Source of the DNA: JBIOYL01 sp044870185 | GTDB taxonomy: Bacteria; Actinomycetota; CALGFH01 | Direction: 5' to 3' | Assembly (NCBI GenBank): GCA_044870185.1 | Contig: JBIOYL010000263.1 | Coordinates: 1-10,897 of the forward strand | DNA length: 10,897 nucleotides | Notes under the pieces: model-generated | Seen by the model: only the letters and a program-made list of their open reading frames with translations | What the model was told of the DNA's origin: nothing | The model's database searches: none | Shown: positions 1 to 7,319 of the stretch, one piece after another | Numbering within the stretch: the stretch's first letter is position 1 | Layout: each line of letters opens with the position of its first letter | Program-made: the position numbers and the translations under genes

Positions 1-621
1 TCGGGCCGGCGGCCCGACCGGGTGGAGGGGCGGGCGCTGTCCCCACGGTCGTTGCGGCCGTTCGGCGTCGAGGCGCTCGTGCTCGGCCCGGCGAGCGTGC
101 AGGAGGGGCTGGTCCGCCGTGCGGGCGTGGCGGTCTGGCAGCGCCTGCCCGAGCACGCGGCCGTGTTCGACCGGGCGGCCGACGGTGGCCGCCTGGAGGT
201 CGACGGCGCCCTGCCGGTCCGGGTGGTGGTGGCCGCCACCCGCGCCCGCGACCGCGCCCTGCGCACGCCGGCGCTCGGCGACCGGGCCGCCCGGGTGCTC
301 GCCCTGGCCGCCGGGCCGCCACCCGAGGCGGGCTGGCTGCTGCTGGTCGACGAGGGTCCCGGCGAGCGGTGGCTGTACCTGGCCGAGGAGGACCAGCCGG
401 CCGCCGTGCTCGCCGGGTTCCTCGGCCGCCGCGGCCGCACCGACTTCGCCCGGGCCCGCCGCCGCACCCGCATCGGCGCGCTGGCCAGCTTCGGCGTCCT
501 GCTCGGCCTGGTCGCGGTGATCTACGGGCGGGCGCTCGGCCTGGGCGTGGCCGGCCAGGTCCTCGGCGGGATCGCCCTGGCCGCCTCCTGCCTCGCCCTG
601 GTCGCCGCCCGCCCGCGCTGA
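1..621 (+). CDS. Hypothetical protein with two C-terminal membrane segments (5' end probably outside window)
   Basis: I do not recognise this family. The frame is open from the first base of the window; the first possible start is a GTG at 22 with no clear ribosome binding site before it, so the gene may begin upstream. Counted from that GTG it is 199 residues. The first ~150 residues are soluble-looking, rich in Arg, Ala, Val and Gly, with no motif I can name. Residues ~152-168 and ~173-196 are two hydrophobic stretches separated by a short Arg/Gly turn, followed directly by the terminal Arg-Pro-Arg. An Arg-rich stretch just before the first segment suggests that the soluble part lies in the cytoplasm, with a hairpin anchor in the membrane. 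The gene converges on the GT39 gene. Its reality rests on codon character (strong third-position G/C) and coherent membrane segments; the function is unknown. Confidence 0.55.
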   Translation, partial: SGRRPDRVEGRALSPRSLRPFGVEALVLGPASVQEGLVRRAGVAVWQRLPEHAAVFDRAADGGRLEVDGALPVRVVVAATRARDRALRTPALGDRAARVLALAAGPPPEAGWLLLVDEGPGERWLYLAEEDQPAAVLAGFLGRRGRTDFARARRRTRIGALASFGVLLGLVAVIYGRALGLGVAGQVLGGIALAASCLALVAARPR

Positions 622-654
622 TCCCGCCCGGAGGGGTCCGGGAAACCCCCCGGA

Positions 655-671
655 GGGGTTCGGGGAACCCC
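655..671. terminator. Small hairpin after the first gene, possible terminator
   Basis: A perfect 7-bp inverted repeat (GGGGTTC / GAACCCC, 655-661 and 665-671) with a 3-nt GGG loop lies 34 nt after the stop of the upstream gene and between two convergent genes. There is no T tract, which is common for terminators of GC-rich actinobacteria. It merges into the repeat array that follows, so the array as a whole may do the job. Confidence 0.35.
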
Positions 672-673
672 GA

Positions 674-766
674 AGGGGTGCCCCGATCAACCAGGGGGGT
701 GCCCCGATCAACAGGGTGCCCCGGGTCAACCAGGGGGTGCCCCGGTCAACCAGGGGGTGCCCCGGA
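674..766. repeat. ~20-bp GC-rich tandem repeat between convergent genes
   Basis: About five imperfect copies of a unit close to CAACCAGGGGGTGCCCCGGT. The TGCCCC cores begin at 679, 700, 717, 738 and 758, giving spacings of 21, 17, 21 and 20 bases. Each unit holds a self-complementary GGGG-TG-CCCC core, so single-stranded DNA or RNA from either strand could form a row of tiny hairpins. The array ends just before the stop codon of the GT39 gene at 777, so it lies in the 3' flank of both convergent genes. Bidirectional termination is plausible; neutral minisatellite expansion is the alternative. Confidence 0.75.
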
Positions 767-776
767 CGCCCACCGG

Positions 777-2378
777 TCAGCCGAAGCGGCGGACGAACGG
801 CCAGTCGCGCACCGGCACGCGCGTGTGGCGGCACAGCGACACCGGCTTGCCGTGCTCTTCGTTGCGGACGTGGTCGGCGTTGTCCAGCGTGGCCACCTGG
901 CCGACCTGGGTGCAGTAGGGGGCGAGCCTGGCCGGGTCGTAGCCGACGGCGATGACTGTGCCGCCGGCCGGGCGGTGCGGCAGCCAGAACCAGTAGCCGT
1001 TGTGGCCGCTCGCCGCCGCCGGCAGGCCGAGCGGGCCGCCGAAGCGGTCGATCGCCCCGGCCTCGCCGTAGTTGGCGGCCAGGATCGTCGTATGGGCCTG
1101 CACCGCCGGTGGCAGGGTGTGGTAGACGCCCGCCACCGTGGCGGCAAGCTCGGGCCAGCCGAGCATGTCGGCGTAGTCCTTGCGCGCCTCGGTCAGGTGC
1201 CAGCGCTCCATCGTCTGCCGCGGCAGCACGGGCAGGCCGAGCGGCAACGCCACGAGGTCGAGCAGCACGGCGGCGGTCAGCGCGGGCGCAAGCCACGAGC
1301 GGCGTCGGCGCCGCAGGGCCTGCTCGACCGTGACCATGCCGGCGGCGAGCAGCGCCGGGTGCAGCGGGCCGGCGTAGTAGGACTTGGCGTGCAGGGCGAG
1401 CATGGCCACGACCACCGTGACGGCCGTCCAGCCGAGCAGCCGGAAGCGGGCGTCGCGGTACAGGCGCACCAGCCCGGCCACCCACACCGGCACGACCAGC
1501 ACGCCGACGAGCAGCAGGTTCTCGGCGGCGAAGCGCACCGGCGAGTTCTCGGCCGCCAGGTCGGCGTCGTGGTGGCGCAAGAACTCCAGCGTCGGCCAGC
1601 CATGTGTGGCCTGCCAGGCGAGGTTCGGGGCGAGCAGGGCGGCGGCGATCACGCCGGCCAGCCACGGCCAGGGCGTGCGCAGCTGCCGCCGGACCGGTGT
1701 GGCGAGCACACCGACGGCGATGCCGAACCCGAGCACCAGGATCGTGTACTTGGTCTCCAGGCCGATCCCGAACGCCACCCCGAGCGGGATCCACAGCCAC
1801 CGGTCGCCGGTGCGCAGCAGCCGGGCGAGCAGGTACAGGCAGGTCATCCAGGCGAGCTGGTCGAAGGTGACCGTCTGCAGCATCAGGTTCGCGCCGACCA
1901 GCATCGGGCAGACCAGCGCGGCCAGGCCGGCCAGGGCCACGGCCGCCCGCCCGCCGCCCAGCTCGCGGGCGAAGAGCCCGGCGAGCACCACGATCGCCGC
2001 GCCGGCCACGGCGGGGACCAGGCGCAGGCCGACCAGGGAGCCGCCGAAGGCGAGCTCGGCGAGGCGGGCGAGCGCCGGGGTGACCGGCGGGAAGTCCGGA
2101 TAGCCGAGCATCAGGTGGTGGCCGGCGGCGAGGTAGTAGAGCTCGTCGCGGTGGTAGCCGTAGCGTGCGGCGGTGGCCAGGTGGAGCGCGAGCTTGGCCG
2201 CTGCCAGCATGGCGAGGACGGCGGTCTCCCCGGCCAGGACCCCGCCGGCCCGCCACCGGCGGGGGGCGCCGCCCTGGGCGGTCCCCGGGCCTGCGGCGGG
2301 CCGCTGCGGGACCGAGCGGGTGGCCGGGCGGTCCATGGCCGGGCGGGTCGGGACCGGGCCGATGGGGGCCGGCGGCAT
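777..2378 (-). CDS. GT39-family membrane glycosyltransferase (ArnT/PMT-like)
   Basis: A 533-residue polytopic membrane protein. Residues 1-46 are Pro/Arg-rich and probably cytoplasmic; the first membrane helix starts near 47. The first external loop carries the hallmark acidic pair Asp78-Glu79 in the context YGYHRDELYYLAAG, followed by GYPDFPPVTP, as in bacterial GT39 enzymes of the PMT_2 type. About ten further hydrophobic helices follow to roughly residue 390, then a ~140-residue extracytoplasmic domain with the NYGEAGAID and GHNGYWFW motifs often seen in this group. Family enzymes transfer a sugar from a polyprenyl-phosphate donor to an acceptor outside the membrane; acceptor and sugar cannot be told from sequence. 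The ATG at 2378 is chosen because AGAGGAGA lies just upstream. The gene is divergent from lysS and convergent with the first gene, so probably monocistronic. Confidence 0.88.
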   Translation of the reverse strand: MPPAPIGPVPTRPAMDRPATRSVPQRPAAGPGTAQGGAPRRWRAGGVLAGETAVLAMLAAAKLALHLATAARYGYHRDELYYLAAGHHLMLGYPDFPPVTPALARLAELAFGGSLVGLRLVPAVAGAAIVVLAGLFARELGGGRAAVALAGLAALVCPMLVGANLMLQTVTFDQLAWMTCLYLLARLLRTGDRWLWIPLGVAFGIGLETKYTILVLGFGIAVGVLATPVRRQLRTPWPWLAGVIAAALLAPNLAWQATHGWPTLEFLRHHDADLAAENSPVRFAAENLLLVGVLVVPVWVAGLVRLYRDARFRLLGWTAVTVVVAMLALHAKSYYAGPLHPALLAAGMVTVEQALRRRRRSWLAPALTAAVLLDLVALPLGLPVLPRQTMERWHLTEARKDYADMLGWPELAATVAGVYHTLPPAVQAHTTILAANYGEAGAIDRFGGPLGLPAAASGHNGYWFWLPHRPAGGTVIAVGYDPARLAPYCTQVGQVATLDNADHVRNEEHGKPVSLCRHTRVPVRDWPFVRRFG

Positions 2379-2383
2379 GGGCG

Positions 2384-2391
2384 TCTCCTCT
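2384..2391 (-). promoter_or_regulatory. Ribosome binding site of the GT39 gene
   Basis: On the minus strand AGAGGAGA, containing GAGGAG, precedes the ATG at 2378 by 6 nt. It decides the start, since a second in-frame ATG lies 14 codons downstream (Met15) without such a site. Confidence 0.75.
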
Positions 2392-2475
2392 GCGTGGCTC
2401 GGGCCGGGCTCATGGCGGGCCCGGCGGCCGGGTGGTGGGCTTGGCCCGGCCGACGGCCCGGCTGGGCTCGGGAGC

Positions 2476-2481
2476 ACGCTA
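2476..2481 (-). promoter_or_regulatory. Possible -10 element for the GT39 gene
   Basis: The minus strand reads TAGCGT, fitting the actinobacterial TANNNT -10 pattern, about 100 nt upstream of the start codon. No convincing -35 hexamer is at 16-19 nt. Chance occurrence is quite possible. Confidence 0.2.
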
Positions 2482-2621
2482 CCCGCCGCGCCGTCGGGCC
2501 ACCTCGCCCGCACCGGCGATTCCGCCCCTCCCTCTTGCGGGGGAGAGCGCCTGCGGAAGGCGGCCGGCCAGGGACCGCCGCGGGCTGGGGATATCCGCGG
2601 GCTCAGGCGGCGGGCCTCCGG

Positions 2622-2627
2622 TAGCAT
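2622..2627 (+). promoter_or_regulatory. Possible -10 element for lysS
   Basis: TAGCAT fits TANNNT and lies 69 nt upstream of the lysS start, with a start point predicted near 2634. No good -35 match precedes it. Both copies of the TTCGAGACCGC repeat lie at or just after the predicted transcription start. Confidence 0.3.
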
Positions 2628-2653
2628 TCGAGACCGCTCAGCTTCGAGACCGC
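2627..2653 (+). repeat. 11-bp direct repeat upstream of lysS
   Basis: TTCGAGACCGC occurs exactly at 2627-2637 and again at 2643-2653, i.e. 16 bp start to start. The position near the likely lysS transcription start allows an operator role, but nothing else supports one. Confidence 0.6.
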
Positions 2654-2668
2654 CCGCGGGCAATTCGC

Positions 2669-2688
2669 GACCCTGCAAGACCCTGCAA
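2669..2688 (+). repeat. Exact 10-bp tandem duplication abutting the lysS ribosome binding site
   Basis: GACCCTGCAA is present twice back to back (2669-2678 and 2679-2688). The final AA of the second copy is the first part of the AAGGAG ribosome binding site, so the duplication ends within the translation initiation region of lysS. Confidence 0.8.
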
Positions 2689-2692
2689 GGAG
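2687..2692 (+). promoter_or_regulatory. Ribosome binding site of lysS
   Basis: AAGGAG sits 4 nt before a GTG at 2697. The spacing is short, but there is no other start codon between it and the conserved beginning of LysRS, so it fixes the start. Confidence 0.6.
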
Positions 2693-2696
2693 TGCC

Positions 2697-4241
2697 GTGC
2701 CCGAGCATGACGAGACGCCACCCGGCGACCGGCCAGACAGCGACCGGCCGGACGGCGACCGGCCAGACAGCGACCGGCCGGAGCTGGCGCGCCGGGGGAA
2801 GCTCGCCCGGCTGCGTGCCGCCGGCGTCGACCCCTACCCGGTCGGCTTCACCCGCAGCCACACCCTGGCCCAGGTCACGGCGGGCTGGAGCTGGCTCGAG
2901 GCGGGCCAGGAGACCGGGGACCTGGTGCGGGTGGCCGGCCGCATCATGCGCAAACGGTCGATGGGCAGGCTGAGCTTCTGGACGCTGCGCCAGGGCGACG
3001 ACGAGCTCCAGGTCATGCTCACCGTCGACGCGCTGGGCACCGACCGGTACGAGCTGGCCGGCGAGCTCGACGTCGGCGACTGGGTCGGGGTCGAGGGCCC
3101 GGTCGTCAAGACCCGCAAGGGCGAGCTGTCGGTCCGGGCGGCGGCGGTGTCGCTGCTCGGCAAGTCGCTGCGCCCCCTGCCCGACAAGTGGAAGGGGCTC
3201 ACCGACATCGAGGTGCGCTCGCGGCAGCGCGAGCTGGACCTGATCGTCAACCCGGCCGCCCGGGCCGCGTTCCGGCTGCGCTCGGCGGTCGTGCAGGCGC
3301 TGCGCCAGTCGATGCTCGAGCGCGGCTACGTCGAGGTCTCCACGCCGGTCCTGCTGCCGGTGCCGGGGGGCGCGCTCGCCCGGCCGTTCGTCACCCACCA
3401 CAACGCGCTCGACACCGACCTGTACCTGCGGGTGGCCTGCGAGCTGTACCTCAAGCGGCTGCTGGTCGGCGGGATCGAGCGGGTGTTCGAGCTGGGCCGG
3501 ATGTTCCGCAACGAGGGCATCGACCGGCTGCACAACCCCGAGTTCACCATGCTCGAGTCCAACGCGGCCTTCCAGGACTACCGGGACATGATGGTGCTGG
3601 CGCAGGGGCTGCTCCGGGAGGCGGCCGACGCGGCGCTCGGCAGCCGCAGGCTCACCTGGCAGGGACGCAAGCTCGACCTCGACGCCGAGTGGCGCCAGGT
3701 GACGCTGCTCCAGGCCGTCCGCGACGCGGTCGGCGTGCCCGAGCTGGCCTACGACTGGCCGCTCGAGCGGGTGCGCGAGCTGTGCGGCCGCCTCGGCGTG
3801 CCGTTCGAGCCGGGCTGGGGGGTGGGCAAGCTCGTGCTCGAGCTGTACGAGAAGCACGCCGAGCAGCGCATCAGCGAGCCGACCTTCGTGACCGACTACC
3901 CGCTCGAGGTGTCGCCGCTGGCCCACCCGCATCGCGACGACCCCTTCCTGACCGAGCGCTTCGAGCTGGTCATCGGTGGCCGGGAGTACGCCAACTGCTT
4001 CTCGGAGCTCACCGACCCCGACGACCAGCGTGCCCGCATGCAGGCCCAGGCACGGGCCAGGGCGGCCGGCGACGAGGAGGCCATGGTCACCGACGAGGCC
4101 TACCTGCGGGCGCTCGAGCTCGGCCTGCCACCCAACGCCGGCCTGGGCATCGGGGTCGACCGGCTGGTGATGCTGCTGGGCGACCTGTCCTCGATCCGTG
4201 AGGCGATGCTGTTCCCGCAGCTCCGCCCCGAGGAGCGGTAG
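2697..4241 (+). CDS. lysS: Lysyl-tRNA synthetase, class II (lysine pocket altered)
   Basis: 514 residues with a GTG start. Class II LysRS activates lysine with ATP and charges tRNA-Lys in the cytoplasm. Residues 11-29 are an unusual DRPD(S/G) repeat. The LysRS opening RRGKLARLRAAGVDPYP begins near 32, followed by the OB-fold anticodon domain (~77-175) and the class II core: motif 1 around 205-225, motif 2 FRNEGIDRLHNPEF from 270 (Arg271), motif 3 GLGIGVDRL from 482 (Arg489). The numbering runs a constant nine ahead of E. coli LysU, so Glu249, Glu287, Phe435 and Glu437 match the lysine-binding Glu240, Glu278, Phe426 and Glu428. However, the position of LysU Tyr280 is Asn289, and Cys248 and Cys434 replace Pro and Gly beside pocket residues. 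It is probably still the housekeeping enzyme, as no other lysS is visible and clpC follows as in other actinobacteria. It lacks the membrane domain of MprF/LysX proteins. Confidence 0.93.
   Translation: MPEHDETPPGDRPDSDRPDGDRPDSDRPELARRGKLARLRAAGVDPYPVGFTRSHTLAQVTAGWSWLEAGQETGDLVRVAGRIMRKRSMGRLSFWTLRQGDDELQVMLTVDALGTDRYELAGELDVGDWVGVEGPVVKTRKGELSVRAAAVSLLGKSLRPLPDKWKGLTDIEVRSRQRELDLIVNPAARAAFRLRSAVVQALRQSMLERGYVEVSTPVLLPVPGGALARPFVTHHNALDTDLYLRVACELYLKRLLVGGIERVFELGRMFRNEGIDRLHNPEFTMLESNAAFQDYRDMMVLAQGLLREAADAALGSRRLTWQGRKLDLDAEWRQVTLLQAVRDAVGVPELAYDWPLERVRELCGRLGVPFEPGWGVGKLVLELYEKHAEQRISEPTFVTDYPLEVSPLAHPHRDDPFLTERFELVIGGREYANCFSELTDPDDQRARMQAQARARAAGDEEAMVTDEAYLRALELGLPPNAGLGIGVDRLVMLLGDLSSIREAMLFPQLRPEER
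2727..2783 (+). repeat. 30-bp in-frame repeat at the 5' end of lysS
   Basis: A 30-bp unit encoding DRPDSDRPDG is followed by a nearly identical 27-base partial copy (DRPDSDRPE); at finer scale it is four copies of a 15-bp DRPD(S/G) unit. It lies before the conserved LysRS start and adds an acidic, Pro/Arg-rich tail of about 19 residues. Confidence 0.85.
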
Positions 4242-4262
4242 CGGCGCCAGCCCGCCACCCTG

Positions 4263-4309
4263 CCCCGCCGACCGGACGGGCCGAGCGGGAACATCGGCTG
4301 ACGGCGGGG
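4263..4309 (+). terminator. Possible terminator after lysS
   Basis: CCCCGCCG (4263-4270) is the exact complement of CGGCGGGG (4302-4309). The 31-nt loop is long and there is no T tract, so termination is only a possibility. Confidence 0.25.
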
Positions 4310-4328
4310 TGTTGCTAGAGGGGTGACC

Positions 4329-4366
4329 GCCGGGCCGCCCTGCCGGGCCGCCCTGCCGGGCCGCCC
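4329..4366. repeat. 13-bp tandem repeat upstream of clpC
   Basis: GCCGGGCCGCCCT is present three times in a row (4329, 4342, 4355), the last copy incomplete by one base. It lies in the lysS-clpC gap, ~65 nt before the likely clpC -10 element. Confidence 0.85.
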
Positions 4367-4431
4367 GAGAAGGCGGCAGGCAGGGCGCCTGGACCGGATC
4401 GTGGGGCTCGGGACGGGTGGGGGGCCGGGTG

Positions 4432-4437
4432 TATAGT
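4432..4437 (+). promoter_or_regulatory. Probable -10 element of clpC
   Basis: TATAGT is a good TANNNT hexamer in an otherwise GC-saturated region and predicts a transcript start near 4444 and a 5' leader of about 40 nt. The -35 side is weak (TCGGGA at 4408-4413, 18-nt spacer). I found no ClgR-type GTTCGC-N5-GCGAAC box and no CIRCE or HAIR heat-shock operator nearby. Confidence 0.45.
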
Positions 4438-4484
4438 CGATTGGCGGCCATGGAACGCGGCCGCCGCGTCCCTGGGGGTTTGGC

Positions 4485-6980
<2,496 letters not shown>

Positions 6981-7007
6981 GCCGCTAGCTGTCCCACCCC
7001 AGGGATA

Positions 7008-7041
7008 GACATCGCCCCCGGCCTCGCCCGGGGGCGATGTC
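7008..7041 (+). terminator. Terminator of clpC
   Basis: A perfect 14-bp stem (7008-7021 with 7028-7041; arms GACATCGCCCCCGG and complement) with a 6-nt loop begins 27 nt after the clpC stop. No T tract follows, as is usual for GC-rich actinobacterial terminators. Confidence 0.75.
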
Positions 7042-7045
7042 GTTG

Positions 7046-7126
7046 CCGGGCCGGCCGTGCAGGGACCAGCGGTGCTGCATGCAGGCCGGGTGCCTCCTTG
7101 CGTGCGGCGGCACCCGGCCGGCCCGG
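7046..7126. other. Nested inverted repeats between clpC and the leuS leader
   Basis: An outer 11-bp pair (CCGGGCCGGCC at 7046-7056 and its complement at 7116-7126) encloses an inner 11-bp pair (GGCCGGGTGCC at 7084-7094 and complement at 7109-7119, 14-nt loop). The two pairs share bases 7116-7119, so they compete. A 10-bp palindrome CTGCATGCAG lies at 7075-7084. It could be a second terminator or a structured RNA; I recognise no known family. Confidence 0.5.
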
Positions 7127-7176
7127 GCAGTCGGGCGGGGCCCGGCCCAACGGTGGCCGTCGCCCGTCGGGACCGT

Positions 7177-7182
7177 CATACT
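7177..7182 (+). promoter_or_regulatory. Possible -10 element of the leuS transcript
   Basis: CATACT matches the -10 consensus at four of six positions. Its last base is seven before 7189, so the predicted transcript start coincides with the leader GTG, the arrangement of leaderless mRNAs. I see no convincing -35. Confidence 0.4.
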
Positions 7183-7188
7183 TGGCGT

Positions 7189-7230
7189 GTGAACGATCCT
7201 GCCCGCGCCTGCAGCCTCCTGCTTGCCTGA
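7189..7230 (+). CDS. Leucine-rich leader peptide upstream of leuS
   Basis: A 13-codon frame beginning with GTG and ending TGA encodes M-N-D-P-A-R-A-C-S-L-L-L-A. Codons 10-12 are CTC, CTG and CTT, three consecutive leucines immediately before the penultimate position, a layout very like the Trp codons 10 and 11 in the 14-residue E. coli trp leader. CTT appears unusual in this window, where leucine is nearly always CTG or CTC. No Shine-Dalgarno sequence precedes the GTG, but a -10-like hexamer is placed so that translation could start at the very 5' end of the mRNA. The stop codon abuts the first arm of a perfect hairpin. Three Leu codons by chance in a short frame are possible, but their position directly before a hairpin and a leucyl-tRNA synthetase gene favours a regulatory leader. 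Confidence 0.6.
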   Translation: MNDPARACSLLLA

Positions 7231-7292
7231 GCCGCAGGCACCGGTCCGGTGCCTGCGGCGGCCCCTCGCGCCTTCGGCCGGGGGGTCTTCGT
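7207..7292 (+). promoter_or_regulatory. Probable leucine-responsive attenuator of leuS
   Basis: Segment 2 (7231-7244, GCCGCAGGCACCGG) is perfectly complementary to segment 3 (7246-7259). Segment 1 inside the leader frame (7207-7215, GCCTGCAGC) matches eight of nine bases of segment 3 (7251-7259, GCCTGCGGC), so it can pair with the same part of segment 2. Segment 4 (7282-7292) can pair with 7255-7265 through GGCCCC/GGGGTC plus a few more pairs and is followed by TTTCC. Read as in trp-type leaders, a ribosome stalled on the Leu codons would cover segment 1, let 2:3 form and prevent the 3:4 terminator, turning leuS on when Leu-tRNA is scarce. These pairings were drawn by eye; energies were not computed. 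Confidence 0.55.
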
Positions 7293-7304
7293 TTCCACCT
7301 ACCC

Positions 7305-7311
7305 GAGAAGG
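7305..7311 (+). promoter_or_regulatory. Ribosome binding site of leuS, potentially sequestered
   Basis: GAGAAGG lies 8 nt before the ATG at 7320 and selects that start over longer in-frame extensions. Its GAAGGCG part (7307-7313) is the exact complement of CGCCTTC at 7269-7275 in the leader. Confidence 0.65.
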
Positions 7312-7319
7312 CGACCGCG

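Larger units (their letters stand above)
2379..2696. other. Divergent intergenic region between the GT39 gene and lysS
   Basis: I see no gene in these 318 bases. The left part is the presumed 5' leader of the GT39 mRNA and contains an 8-bp inverted repeat (2425-2432 with 2445-2452, 12-nt loop). The right part, near lysS, has two short direct repeats (listed separately) and a 10-bp palindrome GCCCGCGGGC at 2652-2661. Weak -10-like hexamers occur for both directions. No tRNA or recognised riboswitch was seen, and no leader frame rich in lysine codons precedes lysS. Confidence 0.7.

Noticed and set aside
674..766. A CRISPR array
   Set aside because: Units are contiguous ~20-bp imperfect repeats without unique spacers and no cas gene is present.
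369..2624. A 751-codon plus-strand frame opposite the GT39 gene
   Set aside because: It is a His/Gln/Gly/Arg-rich shadow of the minus-strand gene and runs through the intergenic repeats.
2628..2696. A lysine-codon attenuator in front of lysS, parallel to that of leuS
   Set aside because: No short frame with clustered AAG/AAA codons exists in this stretch.
2697..4241. LysX/MprF-type lysylphosphatidylglycerol synthase
   Set aside because: There is no membrane domain; the length and domain order are those of a free LysRS.
4242..4484. ClgR, CIRCE or HspR operator upstream of clpC
   Set aside because: None of the expected inverted-repeat motifs could be found by eye.
7098..7319. A longer LeuRS starting at 7098
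   Set aside because: The added 74 residues show no LeuRS similarity and cover the leader hairpins; the ATG at 7320 has a good binding site.
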